DNA of 64,000 nucleotides from Micromussa lordhowensis. Its lineage: Eukaryota > Cnidaria > Anthozoa > Scleractinia > Lobophylliidae. Within the stretch, counting starts at the first letter, position 1; each line of letters starts with the position of its first letter. The stretch lies in NCBI GenBank assembly GCA_964020085.1, contig OZ026606.1, positions 9,831,743 through 9,895,742 of the forward strand, read 5' to 3'. A program made the translations under genes and the position numbers. The notes below the pieces were generated by a model. That model made no database searches. It had not been told where the DNA came from and saw nothing but the letters and a program-made list of their open reading frames with translations. Below are positions 34,592-46,000 of this stretch, one piece after another.

Positions 34592-36204
34592 TTAAGACAA
34601 AAAAAAGAAAACAAAAGCAGATTACAGACGGATATGAGGAGACGAGCCGGCAGCAGCATGCATTGCTGATTAGCTGGGCTTTTTTGTTAAAGCTTCCTGA
34701 CCCCTCAGTACGTCGGTGGAATTTCTCCTTGTCGCTATCAGGGCACTTTTCCAAAAACATTTTGGTTACGTCTTCGTACTTGCTCCTGACCGTTTCCCAA
34801 TCAACTAATTCCCTGCTTTTCCCGCTTTGTATTCTATAACTACATGTAGCATCAGACCATTAACTATGATCAGACCACGTAAAGTTTTAGTCTGCCGCCA
34901 TGTTTGATTTCCCGGCGCGTACTGTATCAGCTACAACAGTGATTGGCTTAAAACATTAGCGATAGCCAATCACAACAGAGACGTACAAAACCATTAAAAT
35001 GTCGCGACTGGTTTAAAAGCTGCAGGGATCCGTGTAAACACCACTGCAATCTGTAATTAGGCCCGGTTCAGACGCCGATCTTTTCATGAGCCGAACTTAA
35101 TTCAAATTTGGACCGACCCAAATTAACAAAAGTACGCCTGTTGATTCAGACGTCGAACTTAGTTCGCCGAACTTAATTCAGTTTGAACCAAAACTGCTTG
35201 TAAAAAAACCGAGAACCTAAACTGCTTGCAAAATACGTTATAATAATTTATGCATTAGGATGGGCTCGTGAAAAGTTCGGATTGAGAAAAATTGCAATTG
35301 AAACGGGTGCGCGTTAATTGCATTGTAGTGTAAATTAAGAATGAGCGATAAACTGGCCTTCTCTTAATTAGCCAATCACAATGAAGTAATTGTCTCAATC
35401 ATATAATAAATTGCCCAACTAGCTTAAAACTGCATGGACGTTAAATTTTCATCAATCATTAAGATCATGCTACAATATTGTTGGAGCTTTTGCTAACTTT
35501 GTCTACTGTAGTTCACAGCTAGCAGTGTCAATCGTTCTCTTTTGATTTGATGGCAACAACGGTAGCTTTGTCACTTAGTTTGAAGAAAAATAAATTGAAG
35601 AAAGACTACAAACCAGGGTGCGTAAACAACTTGATTCTTGAAACGTGTGAAAATTTGCAATTCTAACCAGAGACTAACCTGATAAATTGACTCAAATAGG
35701 GCCTTGGATGTTGCCATCAAATCAACCAGTACAGTGGCGCATTAATTCCCTACTGACAGGCGCTATAAGACCTCTCTGAAAACAACGTATGAAGGTCACA
35801 ATATTTAAGCTTAAACTAAACTGGCAAATTAATAAATTAATTTCAGTTAAAATGGCGGCCTAGGCCTTTGTTAGCGATGTAGAGATCAAATACTGCAACC
35901 CTTAAGAAACAATTGTTCTAGTTGCTGACAAAAGTATATTTGTTCTTTTTCTTGCCAAAAATGTCTCAAACCTCTCCAAAATTTCCAGCCAACAGATATA
36001 CACTAAACACAATTAGGAGTGTGGTTCCAAGCTCACATATGCACTAGTTAGAGAAGGGACTGGGTGTAGATGTTCACATAAGCTCAAGTCAACTCTATAA
36101 GACCAACATAAACAACATTTGAAGGACGCTTTCAGGGTACCAGACTCGATGAAGTAAATGAGTAAGTAACATCCTGCTGTACCTAAAAATGTCAAAAAAG
36201 ATCA
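34592..36204. other. Gene-free stretch
   Basis: No coding exon is seen. Near 35060-35180 repeated GCCGAACTTAATTCA blocks look like one end of a DNA element (CCCGGTTCAGACGCCGATC). The block AGCCAATCACAATGAAGTAA at about 35370 is shared with 17.7 kb. The rest is unremarkable. Confidence 0.5.
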
Positions 36205-36330
36205 AGAATTTCCGCCAGGGAAGAAAGGAAGGAGGAAGGAAAGGAGAAAGGGAAGGGTGGGTAAGAAATTAAAAGAGAGAAGAAGGGGGAAGGTGGAGCA
36301 CACGGAAGGAGAGAGAGAGAGAGAGTAATG
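36205..36330. repeat. Purine-rich low-complexity tract
   Basis: Runs of GGAAGGA/GGAAAGG ending in about eight GA units (about 36311-36326). Simple-sequence DNA. Confidence 0.8.
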
Positions 36331-38264
36331 AATGGATAGATGCCATATCAAAGCAAAATTCAGGATTTTGGGAAATAGGTTTGACATGGGTACCTCTTAA
36401 GGGTGAAAACGAATTCAAATCGCCCTCACAAAACTTAATTTACTCAGGTACCTTGTAGAGGGTAGTACAACAATCGCAAATATTTTGACATTAATATCAT
36501 TTTGTGAGGGAAATTCATTTCGTCGTTTTGGAGGAGAAGAGATAATCTCTTAATGATGCGAATAAAGCTTTTTGTGTCCATGTTATATGTGCTAGCTTAA
36601 TTAATTAATTAAATAATTAATACCACGCTTAAAAATTGAGAAGTACGACGAATCTTTTTTGTATATGATTCATAATTCATATACCGTCTTTAAGTTTAAT
36701 TTGAGAATGGGAAATTTCAAATCTTCCGCGCTTATTACAGTGGAAGAGAGACCAATCAAAATATACCCCCCCCCCCCCCCCTTGAAACAATGGACGTGGT
36801 CACGTACGATGAACATTTAAATTGTAAATTATACATGTGATAAAAAATTTGTCGTGTTATGTTATTAAGTCGGCCGTTTGTCGGACTTTTGGCATTATTA
36901 CGCAGAAATGCATCTTCCCTGTCGCTCACCAACTACAGGAAACACTCAACTTTTAGTTTATTTAGGATTGTCAACATTTGGGGTTAATACAAGCACAAAA
37001 ATCTGCTGCAAGAATTATCCTTAGTGTAAACTTTTGAGCACGTGTTTCTTCGAAAAGAAGGATTCCACGACCTCAAAGCTCAATAATAAAGTGCCTTTGA
37101 ATCTCTGTCAAGGTGAGAAACAGTACAAATGTTATGTATTTTGAAGAGATATCTTGGCTTTTCTCTAGTCGGAAACTACACGAGGCCGCTTTAATACTAA
37201 TTTGTCGCTTTAATTTTACGCGTTCTCTTTTCAAGACTCTGTGGAGAGGGCTGGATTGCTTTGATAAATTAACATGGAGACGCTCTCACGTTCAGTTTCG
37301 TCTGCCGCCGGAGTATTGCTAGCTCTTGATGTAATGTTTGTAAAGGCCTGAGAAAGAGAGCACGCCTGGAAGAAGGGGAACAAATGGTATAAAAGCGCTT
37401 GTCGCCTCGCTCCAGGTTATCAAATGCAGCCCTCATTCAGACTGGTTTTATATAGAATGTTCTTAGAAGATTTAATACCAGCAAAATTCCTTGACATTGA
37501 CATGAAAGTAATTTTACAGAGATTTGTTAAAGATTTTAAAATGTTTCTCTATATTTTCTGTATTAATTTGCTAAAGAACTTCTTACATAATGTGATAATA
37601 CTTGCACGCGTATCTGTATTTTCCTTAAAATATAATCGTTTGATTACTGTGTTGTAAGTGATCACACTATTTTTCTTTTGATGGATCATATTCTCTACCG
37701 ATTTTCTACGTTTAGCGAATAAATGAAGAAAAGCTATCGATTAGAAGTTTGAATTTTTTGCAAAATGCACCATCGAATTCCGTTTTTCTTAGCTTTTCGC
37801 TTATCTGTGCGGCGGTTTCAAACGCCTCTTGAAGGGTTAAGTTTTGTGAAAACGTGGCAAAATTTGCAATTATTTACGCAACATACCCATTTTTAACAAG
37901 ATATGATTAAAATCGTTTGCCTCCGCCGACTCGCTTTCGATGTTTTTAACTATAAAACCTTTTAGTAAATTCTTAGCTCCGACTATTGCATTTCTAGTCG
38001 TAGTAAAACTTAAAAGACTTTTACCTTTCTCTCCTTGCTTCATTTAAAATCGAATGAAACGAGAAGGCGTTGCAAGAAATTATTTTTTTCTTCAGCTTGC
38101 GAGTAACCTAAACTTTCCGCTATTGTATTGAAGGGCACTAACGCATGTAAAAACTAAAATGTCTTTCAACACAAAATGGTACACTGCTAAGATAAAAAAT
38201 GCAAATGTACAAGATAATAAAATTAAAAAAACAACAACAACAACAAACTTAACGGAGGAATACT
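36331..38264. other. Gene-free stretch
   Basis: No convincing exon. It contains a 16-base C tract at 36766-36781 and AT-rich DNA. Short open frames near 37113-37322 and 37424-37657 show no recognisable domain. Confidence 0.5.
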
Positions 38265-38450
38265 GAAATTGTATACAGTGATCCCGATTTCTCGAACCTC
38301 CAGGGGAAACGCAAATTGGTTCGAGAAATCGGAGAGTTCGAGAAATCGGGGGTAAAATTACATTGTTTGACTGAGGAGAGGGAACGACTTTTGGTTCGAG
38401 TTATCGGGAGGTTCGAAAAAATGAGGGTTCGAGAAATCGGGATTCCAAGC
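38265..38450. mobile_element. Short element of GGTTCGAGAAATCGGG repeats
   Basis: The left end CAGTGATCCCGATTTCTCGA and right end GGTTCGAGAAATCGGGAT are inverse. Three further partial copies lie inside. The CAGTG..CCGA terminus resembles pogo/Tigger-type elements; the assignment is tentative. Confidence 0.5.
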
Positions 38451-38542
38451 TCTCTCAAGGGAGGCAGAGGAGAGAGAGAGAGCCTGTGAACGAGGTTGTT
38501 TAGGATCCATCTTCATGTTATGTCATCCGGGACATATAGATC

Positions 38543-38574
<32 letters not shown>

Positions 38575-38584
38575 GAGCTTTCCC

Positions 38585-38815
38585 GCGAAAACTTCATATC
38601 TTCACACGTGAAGATAATATGTTATCTTCACACGTGAAGAGATCACCCTCGTTATGGCTACATAATAAATCGCGCCTTTTTCACAGGAGTTTATCCGGTG
38701 TTTATATAGTAAACAGAATATTACATGCCCGCTTGTGGATATCAATTTTATCCTCTCGTGTTCGACTCGATATCTCACTCGTTCGCTGCGCTCACTCGTG
38801 AGATATCGAGTTGAA

Positions 38816-38847
<32 letters not shown>

Positions 38848-38875
38848 TCATGTAATATCCTCTATTTAAGTTAAT
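38585..38875. mobile_element. Palindromic foldback (TTACATG family)
   Basis: TATTACATG...GTGGATATC and TTTATCCTC...GTTCGACTCGATATCTCAC pair with their inverses, ending CATGTAATAT at 38861. The tip reads CACTCGTTCGCTGCGCTCAC. An adjacent hairpin TCTTCACACGTGAAGA occurs twice at 38598-38640. Confidence 0.7.
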
Positions 38876-39594
38876 ACCCAAATATGGGTATTGTAAAAGA
38901 ACTTCCCATTCAAACTGTTAAAAGAGCCAAGTCACAGTTCGCGGGTCTCGAAAAGTTTAGCCTGGTTTTTTTTCTTATTTTTAAGTTCGTCGTTTATAAT
39001 CCGTGTTAATCTTTTCCATCATTAACCATCCTTGTTCCTTCATGGTTTGTTATTATCACTTTGGTGTTTTTCTATCTTAGTAGACTTAAATTTACCTTCA
39101 ATTCAATTTAAATGTAATTTTGTACGTCCCAAAACAACTCAATATGCCGTGCACGTGACTAACCTACTTCAAGTCCTTTTTGTTAACTCGCTCTCGAAAA
39201 ATTGTGTCAACTACTTATCGATCATTCCGAATTTGGCAGCGTACAGCTGGTGGCGTTTTTTTCTTAGAGACAAGATCATAGTCGCAAGTCGAAAGAGTTG
39301 AAAAAAAAAACCCAGTTATATATCGTCACTTTTTCGCGCGAGAAAGGCTTCCAGCTAGCATTGCTAAAGTACTGAAAAATTTTGACAAGAGACTCCCCCC
39401 ACCCACCCCTCCATGCTTGGCGAGAATTAGCTTACGCTAAACTATAACCCCTCCACCCCACCCCCTTCAAAAGCTCAGATCGTTCCAATATTATCTCTCC
39501 TAGAATATAATTAAGTTCGTAGCCGCTTGAAAAAAAAATGTATTCTCTTCCGATTACAATCACTTTATTGATAGGTATAAAATCAGAACAGAAT
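38876..39594. other. Gene-free stretch
   Basis: AT-rich sequence with two C-rich patches (CTCCCCCCACCCACCCCTCC near 39391). No exon, RNA gene or clear repeat recognised. Confidence 0.5.
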
Positions 39595-39985
39595 AACCCA
39601 TTTCCGAGTTGCTTTAAGCCTCTGTATCAAAGCGAGGCCGGGTGCACAGCTATTCATATGAAAATGAGTTTAATTTGCATGTGAATTAAATCTCATTTTC
39701 AAATAAAAGGATGGGAACCAAGACTCCCTTTGAGAAACAGGCTAATAGAACATTTTACAGTTGTCTGTTTAGTGCCCTGGCCTTTGAATGTCAGCGAGGC
39801 TGGAGGTGACCTTGTTTTAATACAGACCTACCTGCTCTCGTTGTGTAAATAAAGTTGTTCTAATGCTAACTAGGTGCACATGACAAAAGCAGAGAGGTCT
39901 GTATCAAAGCAAGGTCACCTCCAGGCTCGCTGCCATGCAAAGGCCAGGTCAACGAGAAGACGACTGTAAACTGGTCTATTAAAGG
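39595..39985. repeat. Repeat unit plus foldback downstream of the intact CTHRC1-like gene
   Basis: 39595-39730 holds CCGAGTTGCTTTAAGCCTCT and TTAATTTGCATGTGAATTAA. It is found inverted at 41165-41320. Next, 39735-39835 (CTGGCCTTTGAATGTCAGCG, GGAGGTGACCTTG) pairs with 39890-39985 (CAAGGTCACCTCC, AAAGGCCAGGTC). Confidence 0.65.
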
Positions 39986-40016
39986 TAATTCGTAAATGGC
40001 CTATGTTTTGGCAAAT

Positions 40017-43000
40017 TCAAGCGACTGGCGGCCCCACTTCCTCAATGATGATCCTGTTGGCCTGATTAGAACCCGTAAATGCATCACCGTTGGTGTTAAA
40101 TGGAACTTTACAATTGCCGACGCTGAAACCGACGCGTACCTTCCCAGCAGCAATGCCACCGCAGTATCCTTCGATATTCGTGGGCCGATGAATGTTAATG
40201 CTAATGCCTTGGTACAGTGCACCGTCAATGGGGGCAGGGTCTGTACACTCTGTATTGTTGAACGTGAAGTACCATCTCTTACAACAGTGAGTACAGCCTT
40301 GGATGCGAATATTACCCATGTAAACCACACGTAGGTACGAGTCGTCCCTTAACTTGACAAAGTCGCATTCCTGTAACAGCAAAACAAAGCGAGTAAACAA
40401 ATTAACTGCCGTACTCAATGATAAAAGACTGCGCGTCTTCTAGTACTTCTGTTCTTTGGCATGACACTTCACTCTCACAGTACCTCTCTCCGCCCATGTG
40501 TATAAATGAGTACCGGAGAATTTAATGCTGGGGGTTTCCCTGCGATGGACCAGCTAGCATCCCATCCAGGGGGGGGGGGGGGAGTAGAAATACTCCTAGT
40601 CGATTTATGCAACAGTAACCAGAGATAAGCGCCAGCCTGATGGGTTACTTGGCACGTATGTAGACTTAGCTTTACCTTTTACCCTTCTTATTCTAGCAGC
40701 CTTTGTGAGACGTAGCAAATGTATAATGGTCATTTTGGAATTTTTCAGTGGTCCTTGATATCACCGTATGGATTGTCCTTATCATTATACTAATTTGTCG
40801 AAGCTCGAAAGATATACGAAGACATGGGCTCCTGATATAAAGCTCATAAACATGCACTGTGATCACGATCATCCTTACATGTACTTGTCCACTGTCCCTG
40901 TCATCTTTTGTGTTATCGTGTACCCAGGCACACTGTTTCCATCGGCGACTGGATTCAGGACAACAAGCGGAAGTCAGAGAGCCCGAGGCTCCCGGGATTC
41001 CCGGGGTACCCGGAGTTCCCGGAATGCCGGGTTGTCCTGGCGGGCCTTGAGGAGCACAGTGCTATAGGGATGGGAGAAATTGCAACAAAGGCACTCATGA
41101 GAAAATTCAGTTTGCAACGAAACAATAGGCCATTGGGAAATTATCTCTGGCCTCTTATTAAAAGCGAGTCTTGATGTTCATTCTTTCACATGAAAATGAG
41201 ATTTCATTCACATGCAAATTAAAACCATTTGTGCACCAGGCCAAGCTTTGATAGAGAGGTTTAAGGCAACTCGAAAAGGGACACAAGGGAACTCGGAAAT
41301 GGCCTATTGCCTTGCACAGAGGTTGCATTACATTGTAATGCAAATGAGAAAAACTAACCGTGAAAAAGGCTATTCAGTAGATGGCTTACATGATCGCTAA
41401 CTCTCGTGGTTTTATCGCTAAGATAGTTAAATTGAATCATTCATGTATAACTAGCCCAAAGGGCTATAGTCCAAATTTATTCTTAATCGTGAAGACATTC
41501 TCGTATACCCGATTTTGTCAAATGTGCGAATGAATGACATGATGAATTGATTCCAATAAACTTCTCCCAAACATTCTTATCGGCAGCGTCATCGTTAATT
41601 AGCTAAAAGTCGCAACAAACTACGCAAATAATCTGTACAGTGTCCTCATTAGTATTTCCACTTTCTGTAATGGTGCAATTTAAGCTATTCTTTAATTTCC
41701 AGGTCTTAATCAACGCAATGCCAATAATTATAACTTTAATTTTAACTTTAAGTTCTTTGATATCTAGATGTGCAAACTGCCTCACTGAGAGTCACTTAAT
41801 ATTCAATTCTTAAACCTAGGCCTGTGTCTTTTGGTCTTTCGTCCACACGTAAACGATGATAAGCAATACAAACTGATACACTCACATCCACATGCAGTCC
41901 AGAGTGTATGAGATTCGAAAACAGACCTTATTTCCGCCTTGGTATTCTCGTGTGGACAACATAGCTTACCGTTTTGTATTTGTAACCGCTGACACCACAA
42001 CGCGTGCTCGCTACAGGCTTTTAAAATAATATCCATTGGAACTCCGCATACATAGGGCCACCTCGATTAAAAAGCTCAGCCAGTCATTTCCTTATTTTTC
42101 TGTTGCTAACCAACTAACGAGGTTCCACTGTATAGATTATTCATGCGTGCTAGCAATTGATTTCTTTTACCATTCTCAAGTGGACAGACATAAATAAGAT
42201 ATAAACAATCATTTAAAATTATGTAGGCGTATATTAATTTATTTTAATCAACTTGGAAAGGGAAAGGGGTTTTGTAAACATTTTTGACTTCGTAGTGCTC
42301 TCAGGTGGAGGGTGAATGTCATTGTGTTTTAACATCATCATCTTAAGGACGGCGCCTACTAAATACAAAGGTTTTTGCGCCAGGTTAGGACCACGCGGAA
42401 AAAAGAAATCTTTTCAAGGGCTATTGGAATCCACAAAGAAAAACTGGGGTAGCCAGGCATTTTGTTCGAGATAATTAGCCTTGAATCTCAACAAAAATGC
42501 TGACATCAGCATTTTTCTGAAAAAAGAAGGAAAGGATATTTCTTCACAGATTTCCTTAGAATTCACCTTTACATACAGAAAAGCAAACACATTTGTAGAG
42601 ATCTTAAAACTTCATAGTAAATGGTTACATAAAAACTATTTTTGGTATGTTTTTAATAACAAAATCGTCCCAACAGTTAGCGTCTCTGACAGCCTTCCTC
42701 CGGGTTCAGCTAAAATATAGTCTAAATAGCTATGAAGACATCATTCCGTGATCATCGCAGTTATACACAACTTAAGCAGTTGCGAAATTAAAGCCTGAAA
42801 AAAATTCAGGCCTGAACGGAATTCGAACCCATGACCTCTGCCAACTGAGCTATCAAGCCAACTGAGAGCTGTTGTAAGTTCGTAATATACCCGTAGATGA
42901 TAATGATGATGCAGTCTAAATAGCTTTTGCTCACAACCAGAAACTAATCACGTGTTGAAAAGCCTTGCTACTTCCATTTCATAACATAAAATTTAGGGGT

Positions 43001-46000
43001 AACCACGCGTTTTTTAAAGTTATAGATCTTTTTTGGAAACTTTTAAGGTGCTCGTTACATTTTTTCCTGTCACCTCCCCAGTAAGTAAAACATTTGCGTA
43101 TCTTGCACTTGTTTTGCGCGCGCACTACGCCATCTGCAGGTACATGTCTACATTTGGATTTCAGTATAACTTTCAACAGATAACAGCTAGTTTTTCAGCT
43201 GAAAGACGTTAACGGTTAGTGGTTAGCTATATGCTGCTATTCTGGTGTTCCTGGTTTTAGAACAGGTTCATTGAACGATTTGGTCACAGTAGGAAAATAT
43301 GGGGTTTAAAAATAGAGTATTGGTAGTCAGGAGCTGACATTGTAAGATAATGGTTTGACACTGACTAGTTTTTTTGATGTTCATTCAAGACGTTTCGGCT
43401 GGTGCTTAAGGCGGCGAAACACGAGACACAAAAACCTTCAACTTGTCGCGCAACATTTTTTCGTTGCAAGTTTTTGTCGATGTTTCGCGTTTTTCACCTT
43501 GCGTGATCAACTTGACCCGTAACAAAAACATTTGTTGCAGGTTGAAGAAATGCGACGCGCTGATTGGTTGATTTGCTAGGGCACGAGCAAATTTGTTGCG
43601 CGACAAGTTGTGAATTTCATGAAAAACGAGAAACAAAGCCAAAATTTGTTGCTCAAAGTAGACCCGCGCTCTACTTTTCGCAACAACTTTCTTCAACCCG
43701 CAACAAATGTTTTTGTTGCGCGACAAGTTGATCACGCAACGTTAAAAACGGGAAACATCGACGAAAACTTGCAACGAAACAATGTTGCGCAACAAGTTGA
43801 AGGTTTTTGTATCTCGTATTTCGCCGCCTTTAAGGTGGCTCAATAGGGTTATGCAAGATCACGAAGCGCGCGCCAGTGACCTCAATCGAAAGTTGATATT
43901 CTCGTTCTTTTTGCTATTTTCCTAATCAAAGCTGCTGAAACATAACAAACAAGGGCCAAAATTTGCTGTTCAACAGTCACCAGTCTGATGTCAGCTTTAA
44001 GTCTCAAATTAAAACTACTCAAACATCGCCATTTTTTGACGTTTGTTTGGCTTTGATTTCAATTTTCTTCAATTTCCTTCGGTAAAATTTTCTGATATGC
44101 TCAAACCGGGTAGAGCCTGGCAAGAAGAAACTTTTAAAATCGCAAAAAGTAAAGGTTGTCAAGGTAGTTTTTTTCGTTTTTAGCATTTTTGTGTTTTTTT
44201 TGGCTAAGCGAAAACCTTGTCTTACAAATTTTTCTGATACATTGAAAGCAAGGAAAGCTAATAAGGAATAACTTCTCTGCCAAATCTTAAGGAATTTCAC
44301 CGAAGGAAATTCGAGAAATCTGATAAGGATTTTTCTATTTATTCACCTCAATGGAAATTACGTCATCAGAATAGGAACTCGCCAAGATCGCTATGTGAGC
44401 ATGCGCGAGTTTTCGAACCACGCGGTTTTTTCGATGAGCTACTCGACAATGGCGGTGTCATCAAAATACACACAAGACCTTTCCGTCCAAATCGTTTCCT
44501 TTACGTTTTCTTCTAAATGGTTTCTCCGTTTGTTCTACTGGGCTGTAATTTCAGCTATATTGTTGACTTGTTTACTGCTTTCCATGAGCTTGCGTCAGCT
44601 AGCGCACGCACGTTACTAAAGCTCGCATCATCGGTGCGCGCGCTCTTAAAACCCTATGGAGACACCTTAAGCCTTCATCAGTTGGAAAAAATAACGTTAG
44701 CACGCGTGATTCAAAACCAGCACGTCGAGGGCGCGCTGAGGAAAAATTCCGCGTGAAGTTTCTTGAAAAACGTAGCGCGAGACTTATGCGCGTGCCAGAG
44801 ACTTGTAATTTTGGGACGGCGATGTGGTCATTTCCAGATTGTGGATCCCTTATAGAAAACCAGGCTTCCAAGAAGAGGCGTTCATGGAAATAAGCCTCAT
44901 GTCCAACAACTCTGGCACTTCCAAAATCCATTTTGTGGTTGTTTTCGTGGACATGGCAGGAGATCTTGGAGTCATGGTCTTAAGGAAGCAACAAATCAAG
45001 GTCGCCTTCAAACCATTGAGAACTGTGAACAGTTTGTTCCCTCGACCGAAAGCACAGGAAAAGGTTGACCGGCCACAATCTAGCATAGTGTACAAAATCA
45101 GTTGCACCAACTGCAGTTTTGTATACTACGGTCAAGCTGAACGACCACTGAGAACCCGGATTACAGAACACAAAAGGGCTGTTGCTACGTTCGACCATGA
45201 CTCCAAGATCTCCTGCCATGTCCACGAAAACAACCACAAAATGGATTTTGGAAGTGCCAGAGTTGTTGGACATGAGACTAATTTCCATGAACGCCTCTTC
45301 TTGGAAGCCTGGTTTTCTATAAGGGATCCACAATCTGGAAATGACCACATCGCCGTCCCAGAAGTTTACAAGTCTCCGGCACGCGCATAATTCTCGCGCT
45401 ACGTTTTTCAAGAAACTTCACGCGGAATTTTTCCTCAGCGCGCGCTCGACGTGCTGTTTTTGAATCAGGCGTGCTAACGTTATTTTTTCCAACTGATGAA
45501 GGCTTAAGCACCAGCCGAAACGTCTTGAATGAACATCAAAAAAACTAGTTAGTGTCAAACAATTATCTTACAGGAAAATATTGCTTTCATTTAAGTCGTG
45601 TACTTGGTAGCGTAGTTGATTGCGTCAAAGTCAACCCCAATCTCGTTCCCAGAGGTCGCGTTCCCCTAGTTCCTTGCGGGCGTGAAACGAGAACCTCTGG
45701 GATAATTCATTTCAGCGCAACTTTTGATTGGTCGAAAACTGAGCATGAGCAGTAGTTTCAATAGCTCAAAATGGCGGACAAGACGCCGGTAAAGGCAGCG
45801 TCAAGTCATTATAATCTTTGTAGATGCTGCAATTTAGAGGTTAAGAACAATCCAATTGACTTGTTTGTAGAAAAGGCACAAAATGAAAGGTTTCTAAACC
45901 AAAACCCGTAGGTAACACTGCTAAGACATCCTTTTTGTCTACACAGATTGCCTTTATGGCTTCAAGTTGCTCCTGTTTTAATTCCAGCTCTGGCTGTCCG

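Larger units (their letters stand above)
43341..45572 (+). mobile_element. Penelope-like retroelement remnant with inverted ends
   Basis: A block at 43341-43411 (TGTAAGATAATGGTTTGACA to CGGCTGGTGCTTAAG) is repeated inverted at about 45500-45572. Between them is the GIY-YIG part of a Penelope-like element, plus an inverted partial copy of the flanking CCACATCGCCGTCCC block (44815 versus 45350). The reverse transcriptase domain is absent. A separate foldback (43411-43828) has inserted just inside the left end. Penelope elements often carry inverted or partial terminal copies and hammerhead motifs. All lies in intron 1 of the minus-strand CTHRC1-like gene. Confidence 0.65.

Noticed and set aside
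44824..44990. N-terminal extension of the GIY-YIG frame
   Set aside because: This part is an inverted copy of the flank at 45.2-45.36 kb, so it is antisense repeat and not protein-coding.
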